64,000 nt of DNA, taken from contig NZ_LGHS01000052.1 in assembly GCF_001202025.1 (NCBI RefSeq), positions 7,501-71,500 of the forward strand, given 5' to 3'. The notes below the pieces were generated by a model. That model ran no database searches, was not told the origin of the DNA, and saw nothing but the letters and a program-made list of their open reading frames with translations. Every line of letters starts with the position of its first letter. The stretch's first letter is position 1. Origin of the DNA: Pseudorhodobacter aquimaris. GTDB taxonomy: Bacteria > Pseudomonadota > Alphaproteobacteria > Rhodobacterales > Rhodobacteraceae. Both the position numbers and the translations under genes were made by a program. Shown here one piece after another: positions 18,230-27,064 of this stretch.

Positions 18230-18745
18230 ATGACCGATATGATCATCAAACATTTCACCAAAGGCGATGCTGAAAGCGTGGCCGAGTATTCGCCTTGCGA
18301 ACAGTACCGCTATGCCCTGACGCGGGTTTGGGACCCGCAGGGGGGCAAGGTCGCTTTTATGATGCTCAACCCCTCAACCGCCACCGAAGTGCAAAACGAC
18401 CCCACGGTGGAACGCTGCGAGCGCCGCGCGCGTACGCTTGGGTTTGGCGCCTTTCGGGTGGTGAATATTTTTGCTTGGCGCGCCACAGATCCCAAGGTGA
18501 TGCGGGCCCAAACCGATCCTGTCGGCCCCGAAAACGATGCGGCCATCATAGAGGCTGCAAGCTGGGCAGACCGCGTGGTTTGTGCATGGGGCGCGCATGG
18601 GGCGCATCTTGATCGCGGGGCCAAGGTAGAGGCGCTATTGCGCGCCTCGGGACGGCCGCTCTATCAACTCGGGTTGACCAAGACCGGGCAACCCAAGCAT
18701 CCGCTCTATATCAGTTATAACCAACAGCCAGAGCTATGGACCTGA
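18230..18745 (+). CDS. DUF1643 domain-containing protein
   Basis: About 171 residues. It matches the DUF1643 pattern: YRYALTRVWD near the N-terminus, the signature FMMLNPSTATE, NDPTVERCERRA, the ATDP segment and the C-terminal GHPLY-like ending (KHPLYISY). The function of the family is not known to me; members are small cytoplasmic proteins found across bacteria and phages. I chose the ATG at 18230 over one at 18182, because the family N-terminus starts near there. No obvious operon partner. Confidence 0.8.
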   Translation: MTDMIIKHFTKGDAESVAEYSPCEQYRYALTRVWDPQGGKVAFMMLNPSTATEVQNDPTVERCERRARTLGFGAFRVVNIFAWRATDPKVMRAQTDPVGPENDAAIIEAASWADRVVCAWGAHGAHLDRGAKVEALLRASGRPLYQLGLTKTGQPKHPLYISYNQQPELWT

Positions 18746-18754
18746 CCCCCAAGC

Positions 18755-19810
18755 CTAAAAGTTGTTGGAAGGTGTCAGTTTCAACGCATCAATCGTAAGA
18801 TTGGCACCATTCGCAATAACGGCCAGAGGAACGCCATCCAGCATAATCGTCGCGTCTTCCGAATCCTCGTCGGTCAGCAGTTCGACATGCGGATCAGGGT
18901 GCGCTTCGGCATCGTAAAGCACAACGATTTCATCTTCGGACGGTTTATAATCCAATATATGGGCCAGGTTGTCCGAACCAAGCCAGCTGTTCAGGGCAAA
19001 GCTGTCCTCACCCTCACCGCCATGGGCCCAATCCCCCGCGCCAATCATCAACGTATCATCACCCGCGCCGCCATTCAAAAAGTCGGTGCCCAAGCTGTCA
19101 TTTGGGTTTTCCGCATCCACACCCCAAAGCGTGTCGTTCCCGTCATTCCCGTCCAGCGTATCCGCACCTTCATCACCGAACAGCGCATCATCATCAAAGC
19201 CGCCTGCCAGCCAATCGTCGCCGTCGCCGCCCTTGAGCATATCCGAACCGGACCCACCCAAAAGCGTATCATCGCCCTCGTCTCCGCTCAGGGAATCATC
19301 CCCCATATGGCCCGACAGGGAGTCATCCCCGGTTCCGCCAGCCATCAGGTCGTTGCCATCATGGCCGTCGACAACATCATTCCCGGCACCGCCGCGCAGG
19401 TCATCATTGCCCGCACCACCACCGATGTAGTCATGACCGTTGCCGCCACTGATCACATCGTCACCATCACGCCCGTCCAGCAAATCATCACCGTCCTCAC
19501 CATCTATGGTATCCGCACCGGCCTCACCGGCCAAAATATCATCATAGCTGCTGCCGGTTAATTCAATGTCAAGCGGCGGCGGGACGGGCGCATCGCTGGA
19601 TTCAGTGCCAGAGGCATCAACATAGGGGTCCGAATTCTGGTTGGCGATATCCAGAAGGTCGACGGTATCACTGTTCTCATCGCCAGATTCAGGCGCGTTA
19701 TCCTCGGGGTCGGCGGAATCATCGCCGTCAAGCTTTGCCTTGGTCGCGATTACACCATCGGCCATAAAGCCGGCAAAAACCGCACCGAACAGACCCAGAA
19801 TTCCCAACAT
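18755..19810 (-). CDS. RTX-type calcium-binding repeat protein
   Basis: 351 residues. The N-terminus (about 1-22) is a hydrophobic anchor-like stretch, followed by an Asp/Glu/Ser-rich linker to about residue 90. From about 92 to 275 there are roughly fifteen glycine- and aspartate-rich nonapeptide-like repeats (GGxGxDxLx type), which fold as a calcium-binding parallel beta-roll. The C-terminal part has a shorter beta-rich segment and ends in NF, similar to type I secretion signals. RTX proteins are usually exported through a TolC-linked ABC transporter; no transporter genes are adjacent. The N-terminal hydrophobic segment is unusual for a classical type I substrate and could instead hold the protein in the membrane. 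The function could be adhesin, S-layer-like protein or enzyme; no catalytic domain is visible. Confidence 0.85.
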   Translation of the reverse strand: MLGILGLFGAVFAGFMADGVIATKAKLDGDDSADPEDNAPESGDENSDTVDLLDIANQNSDPYVDASGTESSDAPVPPPLDIELTGSSYDDILAGEAGADTIDGEDGDDLLDGRDGDDVISGGNGHDYIGGGAGNDDLRGGAGNDVVDGHDGNDLMAGGTGDDSLSGHMGDDSLSGDEGDDTLLGGSGSDMLKGGDGDDWLAGGFDDDALFGDEGADTLDGNDGNDTLWGVDAENPNDSLGTDFLNGGAGDDTLMIGAGDWAHGGEGEDSFALNSWLGSDNLAHILDYKPSEDEIVVLYDAEAHPDPHVELLTDEDSEDATIMLDGVPLAVIANGANLTIDALKLTPSNNF

Positions 19811-19935
19811 GACCACAGCCCCCGATTCCCAATCCTGATATACCCATCACGGGCCTTAACCAAGGGATTGGCTAACCCCCTGTAAGCATTAGGATTAGCG
19901 GAGGATCGTGGCATAAAAGTGCATAAGCGGTTCTC

Positions 19936-19950
19936 GAACCGGTGCGGAAC
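19936..19950 (-). promoter_or_regulatory. GTTC-N7-GTTC direct repeat resembling the alphaproteobacterial LexA box
   Basis: On the minus strand the sequence reads GTTC, seven bases, GTTC. It lies about 126-140 bp upstream of the RTX gene start. This spacing and sequence are those published for alphaproteobacterial LexA operators. A match of this size is expected by chance about twice in a window of this length when both strands are counted, so this is only a candidate. Confidence 0.3.
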
Positions 19951-19979
19951 TGCGGCAAATTTCGCCAATTTTATTTAAA

Positions 19980-20019
19980 TGTTATGCGAAATGCCAAGGC
20001 TGCAAAACGGCGCATAACA
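19980..20019. repeat. 9-bp perfect inverted repeat downstream of truB
   Basis: TGTTATGCG at 19980-19988 and CGCATAACA at 20011-20019, separated by 22 bp, about 29 bp beyond the truB stop codon. On the truB (leftward) transcript it could form a stem followed by an AU-rich stretch (TTTAAATAAAA), so it may be a weak terminator. It could equally be a protein-binding site in front of the RTX gene. Confidence 0.55.
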
Positions 20020-20047
20020 AGGCCAGAACCCTGCCACGCGACGCCGT

Positions 20048-20953
20048 TTAGTCGACAAACACGCGTGAGGGGTGCAACTCACCGGCCTTATAGATACCCA
20101 CGGCAACGGCTTTACCCATATAGCTGGCCCAAGCCTCTTCGCCATAGTCCGCATCAGAGGTCAGAACCATTCCGGGATTGCCGTTTTTCAACCGTGTGAC
20201 CCCTTCGGGCGTGGTCGGCAATTCGGGCAAGTCGGTCAGCCCAAGCTCCAGCGGCAACAAATGGGCATCCAGCGCTTCGGTCTTGGCACCGGCGTCCAGG
20301 GTTTCAATGCTGATCCCCTGCTCGGCCTGAAACGGACCGGACCACGTGCGCCGCAACCACAAAACATGCCCAAGGCAACCCAGAGCCTGCCCCAGATCCC
20401 GCGCGATAGAGCGGACATAGCCACCCTTGCCACAGACCATCTCCAACTCCACATGATCGGCATCGGGCCGGGCGATCATCTCCAGGCTTTCGACCCAAAG
20501 CGGACGGGCCGCCAGCGCCATCTCGCCACCGGCACGCGCGATGTCATAGGCGCGTTCACCTTCAACCTTCACGGCAGAAAACTGTGGCGGCACCTGCATG
20601 ATATCACCGCGGAACGCGTCCAGTGCCTCGGCAATCGCCGCATCCGAAGGACGCGCATCGCGTGTCTCGATCACCTCCCCTTCGGCGTCATCGGTGCGGG
20701 TAGAAACGCCCAAGCGCATCACAAAGCGGTAGCATTTCAATGCATCGGTAATATATGGCACGGTCTTTGTCGCCTCACCCAGCGCCACGGCCAAAACGCC
20801 GGTTGCATCTGGGTCAAGCGTGCCTGCATGGCCCGCCTTTTGCGCGTCAAACGCCCATTTCACCTTGTTCACAACAGCGGTAGAGGTAACGCCCGCAGGC
20901 TTATCCACCACCAACCACCCGGAAATCGCGCGACCCTTGCGTTTGCGTGCCAT
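20048..20953 (-). CDS. truB: tRNA pseudouridine(55) synthase
   Basis: 301 residues. TruB makes pseudouridine 55 in the T-loop of tRNAs. The catalytic aspartate is Asp47 in [12 protein letters not shown]. The N-terminal DKPAGVTS segment and the [12 protein letters not shown] motif are standard. The C-terminal PUA-like region is present (about 240-301). It lies upstream (in transcription terms) of the RTX gene and shares a leftward orientation with the DUF2233 and rbfA genes. Confidence 0.97.
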   Translation of the reverse strand: MARKRKGRAISGWLVVDKPAGVTSTAVVNKVKWAFDAQKAGHAGTLDPDATGVLAVALGEATKTVPYITDALKCYRFVMRLGVSTRTDDAEGEVIETRDARPSDAAIAEALDAFRGDIMQVPPQFSAVKVEGERAYDIARAGGEMALAARPLWVESLEMIARPDADHVELEMVCGKGGYVRSIARDLGQALGCLGHVLWLRRTWSGPFQAEQGISIETLDAGAKTEALDAHLLPLELGLTDLPELPTTPEGVTRLKNGNPGMVLTSDADYGEEAWASYMGKAVAVGIYKAGELHPSRVFVD

Positions 20954-21012
20954 GATGCCCCCAATTGGAAAAATCTGTGGCTACCCCGCACGGCGCGGCG
21001 CGTCAAGCGGCG

Positions 21013-21747
21013 CTATTTCGGAACGACGAGCCCCACGATCGGCCCCATCTGGAACCCGAAATCATTGCGCCCCAGTTCGGGCGAAAACAAGCGGCTGATC
21101 TTGCCATCAAAATAAAGCGCATTCGGCACCCCCAACTCATCGCGGAACAACCGCCCGAAGGTGTCAAAATTCACCGCCTGCCCCGAGATCGCGAAATAGG
21201 CCGTCTTGCCATCGCCCGACACGCCAACCCCGTTGCGAATAAAGCGGCTGTCGCTGTCAGGCAGGAAACGCGGGTGCAGGGCACCGTCAATCACCAGAAT
21301 CGGGCCGGATTGTGTTGCAAAATGACAGGACGGGCGCGCGGCCTTGAATGCCCGCGATTCGACAACCGAAAAATCCTTGCCTATGCAAAAAACACCATTG
21401 GGCAGCAGGCCAAAATTACCCGGCCCCTCTTGGGTGACAATGCCCGCACGTTCCTGCCCTTCGGTCACCAGCAGGCCAACGGGCGCGCGGTCATCGTGGT
21501 ACATTCCAGCGTTCATCGCAAATTTCAGGGTTTTGCCCTCGGCTGCAAGAACCTCATCCACCTTCGCAAAGCTGCCAAGCACTGCCCCTTGCGCATCGGC
21601 ATGGAACAGCCGCAGGTCGGCATCCGCGCCAACCTCGCACACCGTAAACGGCAGATCATCAAATTGAACTTCACGACAAGAGGCTTGCGCAGGCAGCGCA
21701 TAGGCCAGCGCAAATGCGCAAGCCGCAAGCAACCTAAGCATCGTCAT
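21013..21747 (-). CDS. DUF2233 / phosphodiester glycosidase-family protein, exported
   Basis: About 244 residues. A cleavable signal peptide is clear (hydrophobic LRLLAACAFALAYALPAQAS near residues 4-22). The mature part has the NAGPA-like fold signatures: FAMNAGMYHDD, GPILVIDG, RNGVGVS, and ALYFDGKISRLF with a conserved aspartate. Related proteins hydrolyse phosphodiester-linked sugars, so a periplasmic role in wall or capsule glycans is likely but unproven. Its ATG overlaps the end of rbfA (ATGACGATGCTTAG), suggesting coupled translation. A second in-frame ATG at 21741 is equally plausible. Confidence 0.83.
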   Translation of the reverse strand: MTMLRLLAACAFALAYALPAQASCREVQFDDLPFTVCEVGADADLRLFHADAQGAVLGSFAKVDEVLAAEGKTLKFAMNAGMYHDDRAPVGLLVTEGQERAGIVTQEGPGNFGLLPNGVFCIGKDFSVVESRAFKAARPSCHFATQSGPILVIDGALHPRFLPDSDSRFIRNGVGVSGDGKTAYFAISGQAVNFDTFGRLFRDELGVPNALYFDGKISRLFSPELGRNDFGFQMGPIVGLVVPK

Positions 21748-22147
21748 CCGGCGCAGCATCAACATCGCGGCGCACCCGTTCGTCTTCCAAAAGGCGGCGG
21801 GTTTCGTCCAGCTGATCAAAGGTGATGTCGGGGCGAAAGCGCAGCTCCGGTATATGCTTGATGATCATCTGCTTGCCGATCAGGTGGCGCAATTCGCCCT
21901 GATGCTTGGCCAGAAGGGCGATCGCACCCTCAACATCCTTGCCGCCCAAAGGCATCACATGGACGGTGGCGACGCGCATGTCCTTGGACATCTGCACCTC
22001 CCCCACAGTGATGTAGAAACGGTTCAGATCCGGGTCATGCACCTCGCCACGCGAAAGCACTTCGGATAAAATCCGGCGGATCAATTCGCCAACCCGAAGT
22101 TGACGCTGCGAAGGGCCCTGGGCCGAGGTGTAGCTTTTATGTGCCAT
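21734..22147 (-). CDS. rbfA: ribosome-binding factor A
   Basis: 137 residues. RbfA helps mature the 5' end of 16S rRNA and the 30S subunit, especially in the cold. It is a single KH-like domain with the start MAHKSYTSAQGPSQRQLRVGELIRR-type N-terminus, DPDLNRFYITVGEVQMSKDMR in the middle and the PELRFRPD segment near the end, followed by an acidic tail. The start at 22147 is chosen from family length; an upstream in-frame extension to 22225 looks non-coding. It is divergent from dapB. Confidence 0.95.
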   Translation of the reverse strand: MAHKSYTSAQGPSQRQLRVGELIRRILSEVLSRGEVHDPDLNRFYITVGEVQMSKDMRVATVHVMPLGGKDVEGAIALLAKHQGELRHLIGKQMIIKHIPELRFRPDITFDQLDETRRLLEDERVRRDVDAAPDDDA

Positions 22148-22266
22148 CCTTCCCACATAGGCGTTTCCAACCGCGCCCGCAACGGGCATCACAGTAAAAT
22201 GGGCGCTTGGGCCTTTGTGACACATGCGATAAGCAGACGCGAAAGCACGAAAGGGGATTTAAGAAC

Positions 22267-23076
22267 ATGGCCGACCTTCCGGGACTCGTCGTAACCGGCG
22301 CCTCAGGGCGCATGGGGCAAATGCTGATCCGCACGATCACCGCATCGGATCGCGCGCGTCTGGTCGGCTGCATAGAACGCGCAGGCCATGACTGGATCGG
22401 CCGCGATGTGGGCGAATGCATCGGCGGGCCTGCGATGGGCGTGATCGTCAGCGATGATGCGCAGGCGGTCTTTGCCAAGGCCCAGGCCGTGATTGACTTT
22501 ACCGCCCCCGCCGCCACCGTTGCCTGTGCGGCACAGGCGGCCGAGGCCGGAATTGTCCATGTGATTGGCACCACAGGGATGGAGGCGGGCGACATCGCAA
22601 AGCTCTCCCCCGCCGCGACCCGTGCGGTGATCGTGCGGGCGGGGAATATGTCATTGGGTGTAAACCTTTTGACAAGGCTGACCCAAAAAGTCGCCGCTGC
22701 ACTGGATGCCGATTGGGATATCGAGGTGGTCGAGGCCCATCACCGCATGAAGGTCGATGCGCCTTCGGGGACCGCCCTGATGCTGGGCGAGGCCGCCGCA
22801 CAGGGGCGCGGTGTCTCGCTGGACGAGGTACGCGATTCGGGGCGTGACGGCATTACCGGCGCGCGCAAACGCGGTGATATCGGCTTTGCCGCCATTCGCG
22901 GCGGGGATGTGGTTGGGGAACATGATGTGATCTTTGCCGCCGATGGCGAACGCATCGTGCTGCGCCACCTTGCCACGGATCGCGCCATCTTTGCCCGCGG
23001 TGCGCTGCGCGCAGCCCTCTGGGGTATCGGACAAAAGCCCGGCGAATATGACATGATGGATGTGCTGGGCCTGTAA
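22267..23076 (+). CDS. dapB: 4-hydroxy-tetrahydrodipicolinate reductase
   Basis: 269 residues. It reduces 4-hydroxy-tetrahydrodipicolinate with NAD(P)H in the lysine/diaminopimelate pathway that feeds cell wall and lysine synthesis. The dinucleotide loop is GASGRMGQ at 11-18. The catalytic His-His/Lys segment is [17 protein letters not shown], with His158, His159 and Lys162. The start at 22267 is preceded by GAAAGGGGATTTAAGAAC. Identification is certain. Confidence 0.97.
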   Translation: MADLPGLVVTGASGRMGQMLIRTITASDRARLVGCIERAGHDWIGRDVGECIGGPAMGVIVSDDAQAVFAKAQAVIDFTAPAATVACAAQAAEAGIVHVIGTTGMEAGDIAKLSPAATRAVIVRAGNMSLGVNLLTRLTQKVAAALDADWDIEVVEAHHRMKVDAPSGTALMLGEAAAQGRGVSLDEVRDSGRDGITGARKRGDIGFAAIRGGDVVGEHDVIFAADGERIVLRHLATDRAIFARGALRAALWGIGQKPGEYDMMDVLGL

Positions 23077-24089
23077 TCAGCGGATAAAACGGCGATAGGC
23101 CTCGGATGCCTCCAAAAAGCCTTGGTCGACCAAAACCTCCGGGCCGGCATAGACTTCCGCCCTTGCCGGGGCGATCCGGAAGGCATCGCCCCCCGTTGCT
23201 GCGGCCAGACGCTTGGCATCCTCGGAATGTTCCCAGGTTCCATTGGCAACCGAGGCCCGATCCCGCGCCAGATAATCCCCCGCCAGCTTGTAATGCCGCA
23301 AAAGCCCGGTCACATCCGCCACCCGAACCCGGCTGGCACAATGCGGGTGGACCATCGGCTGAACCCTGGTGATGTTGCGCACCAACGAGTGCTTGGACAA
23401 AAAGCATGCCTCGCCAAAAACCTCGGCACGAATGCCACCGATTTTCAGGGCAACATCGCCTTCGTTCCTATCAGAAACCAGCTAAAGCCGATGGCTTTGC
23501 GGTCATGGTAGGCGATTGATTTCACCTGCCCCAAACTATAGTGGTCCGCCTGCTGCAAGACATGGCCATAGGTCCAATCCTTGCCGTCACCATAGCAAAG
23601 CGGCGAAAACAGATCGAGCATCTGTGTCACCATCGCCGTATAGCCATGTTTGTTCAAATAGCCCAAAAGCTGCGGCAAAGCGGCATCCAGCGGCACCTCG
23701 AACATCTCATCCGCGTCGGCAAATAGAAACCAGCCGCCCCGCACCACTTGGCGCGCGGCCACCACACGCAGCAATACCTCATACTGCTTGGCGGGCAGCG
23801 TGTTTTGCAAGATTGTCACACTGTCGAAACGCTTGGCGATTGCAATGGTATCATCCGATGACCCGTTATCCACCAACACAATATGGCGTACCCCAAGCGC
23901 GTGATGATGCGCCAGAAATGCCTCAATGAAATAGGCAGCATCCTTGACCAGACAGATCACCGCGACCTCATCCCCGGCCAGTTTCACCCGGGCCGGACCA
24001 TGGACCAACGCCATATTCGTTGCCACAGCGCGCCGCGTCGAAAATTCGCCCCAACGCCGCGTCACAGCATCCACCATCCGCCCAATCAC
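23077..24089 (-). pseudogene. glycosyltransferase family 2-like protein, interrupted by a frameshift
   Basis: The N-terminal part (from a GTG at 24089 behind AAGGGATAGAGACGAC) is a GT-A-type glycosyltransferase: VAVICLVKDAAYFIEAFLAHH, VDNGSSDDT, and the metal-binding DADEMFE. The frame stops at 23445 after FSWFLIGTKAMLP. The expected continuation lies in another frame, reading RNEGDVALKIGG and continuing through FLSKHSLVRN to the stop at 23077. Adding one A to the ATAGG at 23467-23471 joins the two frames into one protein of about 337 residues. The donor and acceptor sugars are unknown. Either the consensus lacks a base or the gene is recently inactivated; the two halves show no other damage. 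Confidence 0.82.
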
Positions 24090-24103
24090 GTCGTCTCTAT
24101 CCC

Positions 24104-25033
24104 TTAAACCAATGCAGTATTACCAAAATAATCTTCGTCCACGGTTTTGAGAACATAGCGCATCCGCCCCCGAACCCCAATATCATAGCGGATCATCAAG
24201 CGCGCCAACTCTTGCCCGTTAATCAAAACGATCCGGTGCTGCACCTTGTTCAAAAACCCTTTTGCCTCGGCCGAAAAATCCGAGGTGGTCACGAAAACCC
24301 CTTTTGTCGCGCCTTCGCCGTTCAACGACCCCACGAATTGCTGAATGGCAGGCCGCGATACCTTATTATCCGCCCCATAGCGTTTCGCCTGAATATAAAC
24401 AGCGTCCAGCCCGAGGGCATCCTCATAGATAATCCCGTCAATCCCGCCGTCGCCGCTGGCCTTGGTCATATGGCTGTTGGACAGATCCCCCTTGCCATAG
24501 CCCATCGCCGTCAGCAAATCGAGGATCAACCGCTCAAAGCGGATCGGGTTCATCTCATAGAGCAGCGCCAAAAGTTCATCACGCAGGGCCGCCGTAAGCA
24601 CGCCAAAGGCCACCTCAATCGTATCCTCGGGGGTTTTATCGGCCGCAGGCACCGTGGGTGCAGTCGAGGGGGCGTCGTCACCTTCCTGCTTTCTGCTTCC
24701 ACTTTTCCATTCAATAAATGCCGGAAACTGCTCGAGTGTTTTATTGGAAATCTCATCCGGATTGCTTGCCAACACTTTGCGCCCAAGCTCCGTAATCTCA
24801 TGAAACCCCCTTTTGGGGGAGGCCAAAAGCCCCGCTTTGCCCAAATAGGTCCGCGCCCAGTTGGCACGATTGAGAAGCAGCGGGCCACCGTTTGGCAAAA
24901 GCTCTTCTGCCTCTGCGTCGGTAATCAAAAATTCTCTCTGCAATGCAGGAAGGCACTCCACCACCCGCGCTTTTCCTGCCGCGAATTCCCGCAGCAGGGG
25001 CAGCATCATCGTTTGATAGTCAGGAATGGCCAT
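24104..25033 (-). CDS. Mrr-like restriction endonuclease
   Basis: 309 residues. The N-terminal part (about 1-105) is a winged-helix Mrr_N-like domain (VVECLPALQREF, ITELGRKVL). The C-terminal part (about 165-285) is the Mrr_cat PD-(D/E)xK nuclease fold, with GDGGIDG followed by YIQAKRYGADN supplying the catalytic residues, and QQFVGSLNG and TKGVFVTTSDFS after it. Mrr proteins cut modified or foreign DNA. No methylase, specificity subunit or other defence gene is adjacent, so it is a solitary type IV-like enzyme here. It sits between dxs and the glycosyltransferase on the same strand. Confidence 0.9.
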   Translation of the reverse strand: MAIPDYQTMMLPLLREFAAGKARVVECLPALQREFLITDAEAEELLPNGGPLLLNRANWARTYLGKAGLLASPKRGFHEITELGRKVLASNPDEISNKTLEQFPAFIEWKSGSRKQEGDDAPSTAPTVPAADKTPEDTIEVAFGVLTAALRDELLALLYEMNPIRFERLILDLLTAMGYGKGDLSNSHMTKASGDGGIDGIIYEDALGLDAVYIQAKRYGADNKVSRPAIQQFVGSLNGEGATKGVFVTTSDFSAEAKGFLNKVQHRIVLINGQELARLMIRYDIGVRGRMRYVLKTVDEDYFGNTALV

Positions 25034-25123
25034 TCAAATCCCCCCGCGATCTGAAACTTTTTGCAAATTCCGTAAAACGGGTTCGAATTGCCCATGTCGG
25101 ATACTCTGGCGGGCAAGCCCCTC

Positions 25124-27049
25124 TCACGCCCGTTTTCCCACAACGGAAACGCCCAGAACCTCCAGAACTTTGCCTTCGATCTGTGCGGCATCCATGCCCG
25201 CAACCTCATACATCCGTTCGGGGCTGGCTTGGTCGATAAAGATGTCCGGCAATACCATAGAGCGGAATTTGAGGCCGCTATCAAACACGCCCTCCTCCGC
25301 CAAAAGCTGGGCAACGTGCGATCCGAAGCCGCCAATCGCGCCTTCTTCTACCGTGATCAGAACCTCATGCCGTGCGGCCAGATCAAGGATCATATCGCGG
25401 TCCAGCGGCTTGGCGAAACGGGCATCGGCAACCGTCGGATCGATGCCCTTGGCGCTTAGGTTTTCCGCCGCTTTCATCGCCTCGGACAGTCGGGTGCCAA
25501 ACGACAGGATCGCCACGCGCGCGCCTTTCCGCATCATCCGGCCCTTGCCGATTTCCAACGGCACGCCGCGTTCAGGCATCTCGACGCCCTCGCCCTCACC
25601 GCGCGGAAAGCGGAAGGCGATGGGGCCGTCATCATGGGCAGCGGCAGTGGCAACCATATGGACCAGCTCTGCCTCATCGGCGGCGGCCATCACCACCATA
25701 TCGGGTAGGTTGGCTAGGAAGGCCACATCAAACGCGCCAGCGTGGGTCGCGCCATCAGCGCCCACTAGCCCCGCGCGATCAATCGCAAAGCGCACCGGAA
25801 GCCGCTGGATCGCGACATCATGCACAACCTGATCGTAACCACGTTGCAAAAAGGTCGAATAAAGCGCGCAAAAGGGTTTCATCCCACCCGCCGCCATCGC
25901 CGCCGAAAACGTTACTGCGTGTTGCTCGGCAATCCCGACATCAAAACACCGGCGCGGGAAGCGTTCGGCAAAAAGGTTTAGCCCTGTCCCATCCGGCATC
26001 GCCGCGGTGACGGCCACGATTCTATCATCGCGCGTGGCCTCATCGACCAAGGACTTGGCAAAAACCGAAGTGTAGCTGGGCGCGTTGGAGGGGGCCTTTT
26101 TCTGCTCTCCGGTCAGCACATTAAATTTGGCCGTGGCATGGCCCTTGTCACGTGCAGCCTCGGCGGGGGCATAGCCTTTGCCCTTTTTGGTGATCACATG
26201 AATCAATATTGGCCCCGTGGCGCGGTCATGTACGGTACGCAAAACCGGCAGCAACAGGTCAAGGTCGTGGCCATCAATCGGGCCAACGTAGGAAAAGCCA
26301 AGCTCCTCAAACAATGTGCCGCCGATCGTCATGCTTTTCAGCACCTCTTTGGCCCGCCGCGCACCTTCTTGGAACGGGCCGGGCAAAAAGCTGACAGCGC
26401 CTTTGGCAACGGCCTTGAGGTCCTGGAACGGCGCGCCGGCATAAAGACGGCTCAGGTAGGATGACATCGCCCCCACCGGCGGCGCGATCGACATCTCGTT
26501 ATCATTCAGGATCACAAACAGCCGTTTTTTCAAATGGCCCGCGTTGTTCATTGCCTCATAGGCCATGCCCGCACTCATCGAGCCATCCCCGATCACGGCA
26601 ACCGCATCGCCCGCGTCACCGCCCAGATCGGCCGCCACGGCAAAGCCCAGCGCCGCACTGATCGAGGTCGAACTATGCGCCGCACCAAAGGGATCAAAGG
26701 GGGATTCGCTGCGCTTGGTAAAACCCGAAAGCCCGCCTTCGGTACGCAAGGTGCGGATCCGGTCGCGTCGCCCCGTCAGGATCTTATGCGGATAGCATTG
26801 GTGCCCCACATCCCAGATAATCTTGTCACGCGGTGTGTCAAAAATCGCGTGCAGGGCCACGGTCAGTTCCACCACGCCAAGGCCCGCACCCAAATGTCCA
26901 CCCGTCACGGATACGGCCGAAATCGTCTCCGCGCGCAGCTCATCTGCGACTTGCCGCAATTCGCGGTCGGACAGGGATTTCAAATCCGATGGCAAAGCCA
27001 CGCGGTCAAGCATCGGGGTGTTGGGCCTGTTATCCGTATGATCTGTCAT
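25124..27049 (-). CDS. dxs: 1-deoxy-D-xylulose-5-phosphate synthase
   Basis: 641 residues. Thiamine-diphosphate enzyme that condenses pyruvate and glyceraldehyde 3-phosphate, the first step of the MEP isoprenoid pathway. The ThDP/Mg motif is [18 protein letters not shown] near residues 152-169, and the [15 protein letters not shown] segment is near 425. The next gene upstream on the same transcript is ispA, so early and mid steps of isoprenoid (quinone, undecaprenol, carotenoid) synthesis are co-transcribed. Confidence 0.97.
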   Translation of the reverse strand: MTDHTDNRPNTPMLDRVALPSDLKSLSDRELRQVADELRAETISAVSVTGGHLGAGLGVVELTVALHAIFDTPRDKIIWDVGHQCYPHKILTGRRDRIRTLRTEGGLSGFTKRSESPFDPFGAAHSSTSISAALGFAVAADLGGDAGDAVAVIGDGSMSAGMAYEAMNNAGHLKKRLFVILNDNEMSIAPPVGAMSSYLSRLYAGAPFQDLKAVAKGAVSFLPGPFQEGARRAKEVLKSMTIGGTLFEELGFSYVGPIDGHDLDLLLPVLRTVHDRATGPILIHVITKKGKGYAPAEAARDKGHATAKFNVLTGEQKKAPSNAPSYTSVFAKSLVDEATRDDRIVAVTAAMPDGTGLNLFAERFPRRCFDVGIAEQHAVTFSAAMAAGGMKPFCALYSTFLQRGYDQVVHDVAIQRLPVRFAIDRAGLVGADGATHAGAFDVAFLANLPDMVVMAAADEAELVHMVATAAAHDDGPIAFRFPRGEGEGVEMPERGVPLEIGKGRMMRKGARVAILSFGTRLSEAMKAAENLSAKGIDPTVADARFAKPLDRDMILDLAARHEVLITVEEGAIGGFGSHVAQLLAEEGVFDSGLKFRSMVLPDIFIDQASPERMYEVAGMDAAQIEGKVLEVLGVSVVGKRA

Positions 27050-27064
27050 GGTGCCCCCTTGGGC

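Noticed and set aside
18950-19560. Repeated DNA units that could look like a CRISPR or tandem array
   Set aside because: The repeats are in phase with RTX glycine/aspartate nonapeptide codons, with no constant repeat and unique spacer pattern.
18887-19561. Plus-strand open frame (224 aa) across the RTX gene
   Set aside because: It is the antisense of the RTX repeats; its Ile/Val/Ala periodicity merely mirrors them.
19928-19945. CGGTTC-TC-GAACCG resembles a tRNA T-arm
   Set aside because: The loop is two bases and not seven, and no acceptor, D or anticodon arm can be drawn around it.
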